From assembly GCA_003523945.1 (NCBI GenBank), contig DOFS01000305.1, forward strand, positions 1-6,891: DNA of 6,891 bases. The letters run 5' to 3'. Positions 1 through 6,320 of the stretch are shown here, piece by piece. Each line of letters begins with the position of its first letter. Positions within the stretch are counted from its first letter, which is position 1. The translations under genes and the position numbers were made by a program. The stretch is from Nitrospiraceae bacterium (lineage in GTDB: Bacteria; Nitrospirota; Nitrospiria; Nitrospirales; UBA8639). The notes beneath the pieces were generated by a model. The model searched no databases. It had not been told where the DNA came from and saw nothing but the letters and a program-made list of their open reading frames with translations.

Positions 1-400
1 CTTCGTATGTTTGTTTCCTGAAATGAGCGGCATCTGTCTCAGTATCAGCAGGGTCGGCTCCTTGTCCATCGACAGTGGGTCTGACACCTTTATAGTCAAT
101 ATAATCCACTTTCTTATCACCGGCGTATGAAACACTTTGAAGCAAGAATTTTTTATACTCCTCGTCTTTTTCGAGTTCTATGAGGGCTTTAAAATATTCT
201 TTATCCCCCTCTGGATAAACCTCTTCCGATTCGGAAAAGGCCGGCATAGGTAACAAGACAGATTGAACCAACAAGCCGACTCCCAAGATCAAAGTCAAGA
301 AACAGCCCTTGAGCGTCACAACATGTCGGTGTTGGAAAAATGGATAGGATGAATGATTGACGATGAGCGCTTGGCGTGTCCTTTGAAATTTTTGAAACAT
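1..400 (-). CDS. Secreted or membrane-anchored acidic protein of unknown function (partial, N-terminal 133 residues)
   Basis: The reading frame runs from an ATG at 400 to the left edge without a stop. Its start is supported by AAGGAA (plus-strand positions 407-412) six bases upstream, and it is the first ATG in a frame that opens after a TGA at 437-439. The protein begins with a basic, polar segment (residues 1-31). A hydrophobic stretch follows at about 33-51 and then PMPAFS, which fits a long signal peptide cleaved near residues 54-56, or an uncleaved anchor. The rest is hydrophilic and rich in Glu, Asp, Lys and Tyr (for example EYFKALIELEKDEEYKKF). I do not recognise the family. The C-terminus is outside the window, so length and function cannot be judged. 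This stretch looks more AT-rich than the genes to the right. Confidence 0.75.
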   Translation of the reverse strand, partial: MFQKFQRTRQALIVNHSSYPFFQHRHVVTLKGCFLTLILGVGLLVQSVLLPMPAFSESEEVYPEGDKEYFKALIELEKDEEYKKFLLQSVSYAGDKKVDYIDYKGVRPTVDGQGADPADTETDAAHFRKQTYE

Positions 401-406
401 AGTGAG

Positions 407-412
407 TTCCTT
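407..412 (-). promoter_or_regulatory. Ribosome binding site of the left-edge gene
   Basis: On the minus strand the sequence reads AAGGAA, six bases before the ATG at 400. This purine-rich site supports that ATG as the start. Confidence 0.55.
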
Positions 413-477
413 AATCAGAAAGAATGGAAAAGAATTTCAATGCGATTTCCCGACTATTGTTGGAAAATCACCTCCGG

Positions 478-493
478 ATAGTCAATTGACTAT
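478..493. promoter_or_regulatory. Perfect 16-bp palindrome, candidate operator or overlapping -35 elements
   Basis: ATAGTCAATTGACTAT is identical to its own reverse complement. The centre gives TTGACT, close to the sigma-70 -35 consensus TTGACA, on each strand. A further copy of the half-site GACTATT lies at 452-458, in the same orientation as the one at 488-494 and 36 bp away. The palindrome is about 78 bp upstream of the left-edge minus-strand gene and about 80 bp before the broken plus-strand gene. A dimeric repressor site or a pair of divergent -35 boxes would both fit. No good -10 box at 16-18 bp was found on either strand, so the promoter reading is weak. The palindrome itself is seen directly. 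Confidence 0.4.
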
Positions 494-571
494 TCCCGAA
501 TCCTCCGTTTTCATACTGATTTAAATTGAGAGGGCCAGTTGGGAAAAGGAAGAGTCCTTCAATTCACGTGA

Positions 572-927
572 CTTTCTAATGGGTATTCCTTAGCAACCAC
601 CGGCAACCCCGATCAGTTGCAGGCCGTTCTGGGCAGCCTCGTGATGTCTTCGGAAGAATTACAAAAGAAGCTGAGGAACTTGCTGAACCTTGGCAAAAGA
701 AGAACATCTGGCCCCCAACGCCCTCGTCACACCGACGGAGGAAACCTATCCGATGGTAGCCCCAACATTACCAAGGACTATTTCGTCCTGGTCGATAGCC
801 AGGGAGAGGCCAGACAGATGGGTGTGGGCGCCTCGGAAGGGCATCACATGCCGTGTGTGGTTCAAACAATCAGGGAAGACGGCGCCCACCCTGGTACGTC
901 GAATTCTTTAAATGGATCAACAGTTAA
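572..927 (+). pseudogene. Frameshifted remnant of a small protein gene, possibly NTF2-like
   Basis: No single frame explains this stretch, but coding-like pieces follow each other in order. From about 572 to 655 one frame reads ATTGNPDQLQAVLGSLVMSSEE. From about 655 to 715 the next frame reads ITKEAEELAEPWQKKNIWPP. From about 745 to 885 the first frame resumes (NITKDYFVLVDSQGEARQMG, then VVQTIREDG). The last piece, WYVEFFKWINS, ends at a TAA at 925-927 in the second frame. The G-rich first codon positions move with these frames. The ending 'REDG...WYVEFFKWI' resembles the last strands of NTF2-like/SnoaL-type domains; this is inference from pattern only. No start codon with a ribosome site was found. 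A strong terminator follows 33 nt after the TAA, which supports a former or damaged gene here. Sequencing errors, or chance ORFs in GC-richer DNA, are the alternatives. Confidence 0.35.
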
Positions 928-960
928 TCTTCTTCCAAAGACGTTCCGAGAATCCCAGCC

Positions 961-991
961 GCCAGGGAATTACTCCCTGGCAGCTTTTTTT
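961..991 (+). terminator. Rho-independent terminator
   Basis: GCCAGGGA (961-968) and TCCCTGGC (974-981) form a perfect 8-bp GC-rich stem with a 5-base loop. They are followed by AGC and a run of seven T (985-991). The T-run lies on the plus strand only, so the terminator acts rightward. It would end transcripts from the damaged gene at 572-927, and it insulates the convergent DUF4062 gene from read-through. Confidence 0.85.
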
Positions 992-1292
992 ATATTCCCG
1001 CACAAAAGTACCTGATCAACTGATTCCCCATATCATTAAAGTGGAAGTGTGTCATTGCAAGACGGGGCTCCAATTACTTCCCGCTAAGCCTCGCTTTTCA
1101 CTCAACGCGATGCTCTGCTGTCGGCGTAGGGTGCAAGAGGCAAAGCGCGCAGGGCTTTAGCCGGTCAGCTGTAGTCAATTTTTGGGGGATACGCACACTT
1201 CATAACCAATCAAGATTGTCGGAGTCGTCAGCCGTTTATGCATTCATACATCCACCGAAAGAAATCGCCGACTCGAAGGTACGATAGCTTCG
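992..1292. other. Intergenic stretch without a recognisable gene
   Basis: This lies between the plus-strand terminator and the end of the minus-strand DUF4062 gene. An imperfect hairpin is present at 1139-1162 (GGCAAAGC against GCTTTaGCC with one bulged A). It has no T-run on either strand and is not called a terminator. No convincing terminator for the DUF4062 gene was found on the minus strand. The plus-strand frame 912-1160 runs through the terminator and shows no coding character. No tRNA or CRISPR repeat was seen. Confidence 0.5.
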
Positions 1293-3785
1293 CTAACTGC
1301 CAACCGCCCGCGCCACCTTTTTGGCGTCATCCCGAGACATCGATGCCCCTAGGTCCAGCCAATGGATGACATTGTAGTAGCGATAGTTATCGCTGGCGAC
1401 ATATTCGCGCAGAATCGTCTTGATCCGCTTTGCGGGGAGGGCCCGGACAGCTAAGACAGCGGCGGCTTTACGCACCCCATCCGACTTGTGGTTGAAGAGG
1501 GCGAGCAAGGCATCCCGAGATATTCTTGCAAACCGTGATTTCGAGCATAGTTCAATGGTTTTCTTCAAGAGAGCCGCTGGCATCTCAAGTGAAAGAAGAT
1601 CTGAGACCGATTGCTTCTTGCCGATTGACGTTATGGCCATCGCGAATTCGACTTGAAACTCCTCATCACCCGATATAGTTAGCAGAGTCCCACCGAGACT
1701 TGGCCCTTCGGCGTTCGCAAGAATGGGGATATCAGTCCACTCTCCGTGCCTTCCCAGATACTCAGCGTCAAGCTTAGATGCCCCTGCGTACCCATCTCGG
1801 AGATTGGCTCTTATCCTTTGCAAATCCTCAGGCTTTTTCGCCGCACATAGCACATTCAAGCCATGCCTAGTGAGTTTTTTGCACAAATATCCCTTCAAGT
1901 CTCTCGTTTTTTTAACGAGATTCTGACTGGCAGCGTTATCACCAAACGCAACCTTTATCCGTCGAATCCGCTCTTCGAAATACGCACTGAACCTATCATC
2001 CACGTCGCGACGAAGCTCATCCGCATGTTTCCTGAAATATCTTTCCACGAGTGCGAAGTACGCAGCGTCGTCGTATATTAGGTCCACCCCGACTCTCTTC
2101 TCCAGCTCCTCCTCAGAGAGTCTCTTCAACGAATCTAACTGAAACTGTTGAAAGAGTTCCTCTCCCACCTTGTCTGAGCCTGCCACACTGCCCAATCCTA
2201 AAAGACCAGACACAACTTGCTTCTGTGGTGGGATCAGGATCTTCTTGATCTCCTCATCAGCAAGTGGCTTCCCAAGTTTTATTAGCACCGCGATAGCCTC
2301 TCTGCGCACTAGAGCATCACTATCCCCAGACAGCCGCTCAGCCATACCGATATCCAGTGCCAACCGGCCATGCAGCGACTTCATTGCTCGCAGTCGAACC
2401 TGTGAGTTACGATGCTCAAGTCCAAGAAGCAGCGCGGAAGTTTCCAGGCTCTCGAAACCCTCTAGTACGGCCCGCAGCAGATCGGCATTTAGCGACTCGA
2501 ACTGTGACTCAAGGACCAACTCTTGGGCGCTCTTCGCCTGACCAGTTCGAAGCAGAATTTCAACCATGCATTCAAGTGCGCTACGGGATGTACCGTAGTC
2601 GCTCCGAGCATGCTCCTTTCTAACGATCTCCAGATCCCTCGCGGTGCCGCATTTGGCGAGATATCCTAGAGCCGCCGTCCTCACTTTGGCTGATGAGTCA
2701 TCTGAGAACCAATCGTCGATGAGCCATTCTCGTTTGATCACGTCATCATCCGCAGGGAGATCGAGAGCCATTGTGGTCAATACTGAAATCGCCCCAACCT
2801 TCTCGTTCTCGTTGACTCCGGCCCATGAAGAGACTACAGCAGGACTGAACCCTGAATCCGCTAGAGCCGGATACCAACGCCACAGGGGAACATTCTCGTT
2901 GGCGAGATGCTGAAAACCCAAACGAGCTAGATAGCGTGTCTCTCTCGAACCCAGCTCCATCCCTTCAGTGCATGCAGCGAAGAGGAGGTTGATGTCATGG
3001 ACACCCAGATTCAACTCCTCGTTACCTGGCTTTGAAATTAAGTTCGCCAGCAATCTAAAACGTGCGACATCACTCGCGCTGAGAGTATCCAGAGAATCCG
3101 GCTGCCTGATCCTTGCAACAAGGCCCTCAAGAAATTCAAAACCTTCAGCAGACAAAGGAGACAATTCGCGCCCTCTGTCCTCTTCCCCTGCATCGCCAGA
3201 ACCCGACCGAGCACGTTTCGCCCGCAGTTCGTCGGGTTCGGATGATTCATCCTCGGCCTTGACACGATTTACATAGGCGGTGATGCATTTCCTGGCTAGC
3301 GTTTCTATATCCCGCGCCGTTGAAAAGTTCTGAAACAGAACTTTCTTGCCTCCAATGATTTTCCCCCGAAACTCAAGAACCTTTTTCAGGTCATCTCCCG
3401 GGTCCAACATGAACTCGTCCGGAATCTGCTTGAAGAAGAGCGAAATCTCGGGACTTCCGGTCTTCTCGCACCTTGCTACCGACCGTTCGTACTCCTCTTC
3501 GAACCCAGAGGTGAATCCTCCATTGTGGTCTGGCGGAGTACCCCACCTTTTCCAAATCATTCCAAGAAATAAATCGCACCGATCGAGATCTTGGTTTATT
3601 AGATGCTGCGGCCGGCCGAATCCCGCAACGGTTTCCTCCCACCCAATCAGCTCAACTTGATAACCAAGCTCGTTCGCCCAAGACCCGTTAAATTCGTCAA
3701 CCACTCCTCGAATGGCATGTCGCTCTTCCGGAAGATCGCCAGGGGAGGCCAGAAATGCACGGATGATTTTTCGGGTACTAGGCAT
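1293..3785 (-). CDS. DUF4062 (TIR-related) domain protein with C-terminal HEAT-type repeats, putative defence or signalling effector
   Basis: The product has 830 residues. Residues about 6-105 match the DUF4062 pattern: FLASPGDLPEER (11-22), GWEE (48-51), GRPQ (57-60), CDLFLGMIWKRWGTP (70-84) and SGFEEEYE (93-100). The usual trailing segment, LFFKQIPDEF through a K/R-rich helix, extends to about 174. Residues 176-210 are a charged, probably disordered linker. The remainder is nearly all alpha-helical. Four VRxxA signatures of HEAT/PBS-type repeats occur at 368-372, 463-467, 493-497 and 771-775. No Walker A motif, membrane segment or export signal is visible, so the protein is probably cytoplasmic. 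DUF4062 is regarded as TIR-like and occurs in multidomain conflict-system proteins; an NAD-directed or signalling activity is inference. An in-frame TAA lies two codons upstream of the ATG, so the start cannot be earlier, yet no good ribosome site precedes it. A 67-codon frame (3981-3778) overlaps the start by 8 nt. No same-strand partner gene is present. The domain call is firm; the biological role is open. Confidence 0.9.
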   Translation of the reverse strand: MPSTRKIIRAFLASPGDLPEERHAIRGVVDEFNGSWANELGYQVELIGWEETVAGFGRPQHLINQDLDRCDLFLGMIWKRWGTPPDHNGGFTSGFEEEYERSVARCEKTGSPEISLFFKQIPDEFMLDPGDDLKKVLEFRGKIIGGKKVLFQNFSTARDIETLARKCITAYVNRVKAEDESSEPDELRAKRARSGSGDAGEEDRGRELSPLSAEGFEFLEGLVARIRQPDSLDTLSASDVARFRLLANLISKPGNEELNLGVHDINLLFAACTEGMELGSRETRYLARLGFQHLANENVPLWRWYPALADSGFSPAVVSSWAGVNENEKVGAISVLTTMALDLPADDDVIKREWLIDDWFSDDSSAKVRTAALGYLAKCGTARDLEIVRKEHARSDYGTSRSALECMVEILLRTGQAKSAQELVLESQFESLNADLLRAVLEGFESLETSALLLGLEHRNSQVRLRAMKSLHGRLALDIGMAERLSGDSDALVRREAIAVLIKLGKPLADEEIKKILIPPQKQVVSGLLGLGSVAGSDKVGEELFQQFQLDSLKRLSEEELEKRVGVDLIYDDAAYFALVERYFRKHADELRRDVDDRFSAYFEERIRRIKVAFGDNAASQNLVKKTRDLKGYLCKKLTRHGLNVLCAAKKPEDLQRIRANLRDGYAGASKLDAEYLGRHGEWTDIPILANAEGPSLGGTLLTISGDEEFQVEFAMAITSIGKKQSVSDLLSLEMPAALLKKTIELCSKSRFARISRDALLALFNHKSDGVRKAAAVLAVRALPAKRIKTILREYVASDNYRYYNVIHWLDLGASMSRDDAKKVARAVGS

Positions 3786-3990
3786 ATCTTATTACCGAGA
3801 CGCAAGACTTGCAGTGAAACCACCTGAACGATTGGCATGTATGAACCTCGCCACCGTCCTGTACCAAATGACCATCAACAATTTCGACAAGCGCTTTGGA
3901 AATTCGCCCGTGTCCTTCTTTGGAATTATCTGCTAAACGCCATATCTGAGTGCTTCGACTTGCCGCATAACACCCATTCAAAGCATCCGA

Positions 3991-4019
3991 ACAATACGCC
4001 TAAATAGCATTAATTTCAA
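3991..4019 (-). promoter_or_regulatory. Candidate sigma-70 promoter for the DUF4062 gene
   Basis: On the minus strand TTGAAA (plus positions 4014-4019) is separated by exactly 17 bp from TATTGT (plus positions 3991-3996). They match the -35 and -10 consensus at 5/6 and 4/6 positions. Transcription would begin near 3984 and give a leader of roughly 200 nt before the ATG at 3785. The region is AT-rich and lies between divergent genes, where a promoter is expected. Confidence 0.35.
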
Positions 4020-4103
4020 TCATTTATGCCCAATGCGTCATTAATTACGTTAACTTATGCAGATCAGCCTCATCCCGGTCCACTTGCAATCGCTATATTT
4101 GAA

Positions 4104-4109
4104 AAGGAG
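4104..4109 (+). promoter_or_regulatory. Strong ribosome binding site that could start a longer peptidase form at 4118
   Basis: AAGGAG stands eight bases before an ATG at 4118. That ATG is in the peptidase frame, 55 codons before the start preferred here. By Shine-Dalgarno strength alone this is the better start. The residues it would add do not look like a normal M20 N-terminus and would bury the signal peptide. Confidence 0.45.
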
Positions 4110-4282
4110 AAAAAGGAATGGGAACCATTTTCCGATTTATGCCCTCACACACCCTTTTGCCCCCAAGAATGTATTCACTGATCATTCGCCCAAGGGCTTC
4201 ACTTTACCTAGCCCTATGGTTTACAAAGGTGGACGTTCCACAATTTGTAGGCCATGAAAATGAATTCCTGAGGCCATACGCG

Positions 4283-5620
4283 ATGATACCTGTTGTCCAG
4301 AGGATTTTTTATCTGTTGATCCTGCTTGTACCCGCCACGGCGGCAATGGGGCAGGAAGTTGATTGGAAGACCACGGTCGGCGAGGCGGTGGACACCTTGC
4401 AGCAGTATCTTCGCTTCGACACCACCAACCCGCCTGGGGATGTCACCGAGGCTGCCGGATTCCTTCAGAATATTCTGGAAACAGAGGGGATCGCGGTCAC
4501 GCGGTACGAAGCCGCACCGGGGAAGATCAATCTTTCCGCCCGGCTTAAGGGCTCGGGCGACGCCAAACCTATTCTATTGCTCCATCATATGGATGTGGTG
4601 CCCGCCGACATGAGCCGCTGGGATCCTGTTAAGCCGTTTGGCGGCGAACTCAAAGACGGCTACATCTGGGGCCGTGGCGCGATCGATATGAAAGGCACGG
4701 GTGTGCTTCAACTCTACGCCTTTCTGACGCTTGCACGGCAGAAGATTGCTCTGGATCGCGATGTCATCTTCCTGGCGGTGAACGATGAAGAAATCGGTGG
4801 GACAATGGGGACCCGCTTCCTGCTCGACAACCACTATGAGGAACTCGATCCCGAATTTGTGCTCGACGAAGGTGGATTTGGCAGTCGCGAGATTTTTGTG
4901 AACGGGAAACTCGTTTTCGGGATTTCCGTTGCGGAGAAGCGGGCATTCTGGCTCCGTGTGACGGCCCGTGGCATCGCCGGACACGGCTCTCAACCGAACG
5001 ATCACAATCCGAATGATAAACTGATGCGTGCGCTTACCAGGCTTTTCAATGTGCCATTTCCGACCGTCTCCAATCCTGTCCTTGACGCACTCGTGACCAA
5101 GCTCGGCAAGCTTGAACCAAACCAGTTCACCAACGCCATCCGGCAGACGACGGTCTCGCTCACCTCGCTCCAGTCAGGTGTAGGACATCCGGCCAAGGCG
5201 AATGTCATTCCCTCGCTGGCCACGGCGACTCTCGATGCTCGTTTGCTGCCGGGCATGGATGCTGAAGACTTTCTGGCGGAGGTGAAGTCTCGACTCGGCG
5301 ATGAGATCGAAGTAGAGGTCATTCACCCCGCGAGTCAATCTGTCGTAACGCCGCATGACACCGGAATGTTTCGAGCGTTGTCCAATGCCATTACACGGCA
5401 CCATCCTGACGCTACCGTTGTGCCGATGATTATTCCTTACGGAACCGATTCAAGGATGTTTCGTCTGCGCGGGGCCAAGTGCTATGGCATTCTGCCCCTC
5501 GTGCTCACCACCGAACTCGCCACGTCCATCCATGGTGACGCTGAGCGAATCCCTGTCGACCAATTCGAAACGGGAATCCGAATTTATTACGAGACCCTGG
5601 TTGAAGTTGCAGCCCGCTAG
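4283..5620 (+). CDS. Exported M20-family zinc metallopeptidase (carboxypeptidase / aminoacylase-like)
   Basis: The product has 445 residues from the ATG at 4283. Residues 1-23 form a signal peptide: a hydrophobic core YLLILLVPATAA with cleavage near A20 or G23. Export to the periplasm or beyond is therefore likely. The co-catalytic zinc site of clan MH is complete: H102 in HHMDVVPA, bridging D135 in RGAIDMKG, catalytic E169 and metal-binding E170 in NDEEIGG, D195 in LDEGG, and H417 in SIHGDAER. H234 in GHGSQP marks the dimerisation (lid) domain, and YGTDSR (386-391) is also typical. The family hydrolyses N-acyl or peptide bonds next to a free carboxylate; the exact substrate cannot be read from sequence. 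The start was chosen for the signal peptide and for TGAGG at 4269-4273, nine bases upstream. A rival ATG at 4118 with AAGGAG before it is in frame and would add 55 residues. The gene stands alone, and no terminator was seen directly after it. Confidence 0.93.
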   Translation: MIPVVQRIFYLLILLVPATAAMGQEVDWKTTVGEAVDTLQQYLRFDTTNPPGDVTEAAGFLQNILETEGIAVTRYEAAPGKINLSARLKGSGDAKPILLLHHMDVVPADMSRWDPVKPFGGELKDGYIWGRGAIDMKGTGVLQLYAFLTLARQKIALDRDVIFLAVNDEEIGGTMGTRFLLDNHYEELDPEFVLDEGGFGSREIFVNGKLVFGISVAEKRAFWLRVTARGIAGHGSQPNDHNPNDKLMRALTRLFNVPFPTVSNPVLDALVTKLGKLEPNQFTNAIRQTTVSLTSLQSGVGHPAKANVIPSLATATLDARLLPGMDAEDFLAEVKSRLGDEIEVEVIHPASQSVVTPHDTGMFRALSNAITRHHPDATVVPMIIPYGTDSRMFRLRGAKCYGILPLVLTTELATSIHGDAERIPVDQFETGIRIYYETLVEVAAR

Positions 5621-5650
5621 GCATTGGTTTCTCTTTCCGGGAACAGAATA

Positions 5651-5770
5651 GTCATGCCGAGCCCCTTCGACGGAGTTTATCCTGAGTAAAAGCCGAAGGA
5701 CTCAGGGCAGGTGCACGAAGCATCCGGCTAGTCTACCTGGGCACAGATCCTTCGTTGCTCTCGGGATGAC
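5651..5770. repeat. 120-bp MITE-like interspersed repeat with inverted ends
   Basis: The left end GTCATGCCGAG (5651-5661) pairs with the right end CTCGGGATGAC (5760-5770) at 10 of 11 positions. Inside, CCTGAGT (5681-5687) pairs with ACTCAGG (5700-5706), and CCTTCG (5664-5669) can pair with CGAAGG (5694-5699) as an alternative fold. The right part 'cAGATCCTTCG...CTCGGGATGAC' has the form of short non-coding repeats that occur in many copies between genes in several environmental bacterial phyla. No ORF or obvious target-site duplication is present. It lies 30 bp after the peptidase stop and might fold in the mRNA tail. Confidence 0.6.
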
Positions 5771-5799
5771 AACAAGGGGAGGCACGGGACTTTATAGAG

Positions 5800-5834
5800 C
5801 CTGTTTTGAGCCTTGCTGAAAGGCTTGTTCTGAG
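5800..5834. repeat. Short REP-like hairpin with a repeated CYTGTTYTGAG motif
   Basis: AGCCTT (5809-5814) and AAGGCT (5820-5825) form a 6-bp stem with a 5-base loop. It is bracketed by two direct copies, CCTGTTTTGAG (5800-5810) and CTTGTTCTGAG (5824-5834), 9/11 identical and 24 bp apart. This resembles small repetitive extragenic elements. There is no T-run, so it is not a standard terminator. It may be related to the 120-bp element just upstream. Confidence 0.3.
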
Positions 5835-6012
5835 AGCAACATCGCATGGCTCGAACCACCATTTCCTTATGATCCCTGAACGATTGTTCCTGAAATCCTG
5901 TAATTTTCTTCTGAACAGATCAATGAATATTGCACGGCCTGATGAAGAACTTGTGGGGGTTGATCCCTCTAATCCTGGCCGAACATACCCAGACCAGTTT
6001 ACGGTTTTTTCG

Positions 6013-6021
6013 TGATACACT
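6013..6021 (+). promoter_or_regulatory. Candidate extended -10 promoter element
   Basis: TGATACACT matches the extended -10 form TGnTATAAT, with the hexamer TACACT at 4/6. No clear -35 box stands 16-18 bp upstream; extended -10 promoters can do without one. It would start transcription near 6028, before the small ORF at 6045 and the glucosidase gene at 6321. Confidence 0.25.
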
Positions 6022-6044
6022 AGTCGTGAGGATTGTGAGGGAAC

Positions 6045-6239
6045 ATGAAATTTATGGATCAGAGCAAGGAACCCCGACAGGACTCATTTGGCGGACAAAC
6101 GACCTCTTTCCCAGCAGCCCTGTTTGACTGCCAACCCTTCACCCAACTTTGTGACACATTGCCAAGATTTCAGAACCGTTTTCCGTTGTGGAAGCCTGTG
6201 AGCCTCCGGACTTCGGAGCTGGGATGTTTTCGTGGGTAG
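6045..6239 (+). CDS. Possible small protein of unknown function (64 residues)
   Basis: The ATG at 6045 follows GAGGGA (6037-6042) closely, and an extended -10 element lies about 25 bp upstream of the ATG. The peptide starts MKFMDQSKEPRQDSF, has cysteines at 29, 36 and 61, and shows no signal peptide, membrane segment or known motif. The stop is 81 bp before the glucosidase start, so it could be a leader gene in the same transcript. Composition does not argue strongly for coding, and the spacing of the ribosome site is short. It may equally be a chance frame in the glucosidase 5' leader. Confidence 0.28.
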   Translation: MKFMDQSKEPRQDSFGGQTTSFPAALFDCQPFTQLCDTLPRFQNRFPLWKPVSLRTSELGCFRG

Positions 6240-6320
6240 ATGGTTCATGACCCGACCAGCCATGTCCCGCAAAGACTTCAGCCATAAACCCTCAAACATC
6301 TGCCATAGGGAGCCTCGTCC

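Larger units (their letters stand above)
3786..4282. other. Divergent intergenic region between the DUF4062 and M20 peptidase genes
   Basis: The stretch carries the candidate minus-strand promoter, an AT-rich core around 4000-4060, and an imperfect 14-bp palindrome at 4036-4049 (CGTCATTAATTACG, one mismatched pair). It also holds a strong ribosome site at 4104-4109 that opens a frame continuous with the peptidase (see the peptidase entry). A minus-strand frame from a TTG at 3981 to 3778 could encode a 67-residue leader peptide, but it lacks a ribosome site. No RNA gene was recognised. Confidence 0.4.
5835..6320. other. Intergenic stretch before the glucosidase gene
   Basis: Apart from the possible small ORF at 6045-6239 and its candidate -10 box, nothing here could be assigned. 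Longer frames on the minus strand (5733-6020, 6084-6494) cross the repeat or the start of the glucosidase gene and are not credible. No tRNA, ncRNA or terminator was recognised. Confidence 0.45.

Noticed and set aside
293..313. Lipobox-like LKGC in the left-edge protein (residues 30-33)
   Set aside because: The cysteine precedes rather than follows the hydrophobic core and a lysine occupies the -2 position, so it is not a lipoprotein signal.
912..1160. 82-codon plus-strand frame
   Set aside because: It runs straight through the strong terminator at 961-991 and has no coding character.
1139..1162. Imperfect hairpin considered as terminator of the DUF4062 gene
   Set aside because: It has a bulge, a weak stem and no T-run on the minus strand.
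3341..3370. IIGGKK in the DUF4062 protein considered as a P-loop
   Set aside because: It lacks the GxxxxGK[ST] spacing and sits in the trailing helix-strand part of the DUF4062 region.
3940..4005. Possible integron attC-like site (minus-strand TGTTATGCGGC and similar)
   Set aside because: No matching pair of core sites and no attC hairpin could be found at the other end of the DUF4062 gene.
4057..4257. 66-codon plus-strand frame upstream of the peptidase
   Set aside because: It has no ribosome site, a composition unlike a protein, and overlaps the alternative peptidase start region.
4574..5005. 143-codon minus-strand frame
   Set aside because: It lies wholly inside the M20 peptidase gene, opposite its catalytic motifs, and shows no family features; it is a shadow.
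5733..6020. 95-codon minus-strand frame
   Set aside because: Its C-terminal part is a translation of the repeat element and it lacks a ribosome site.
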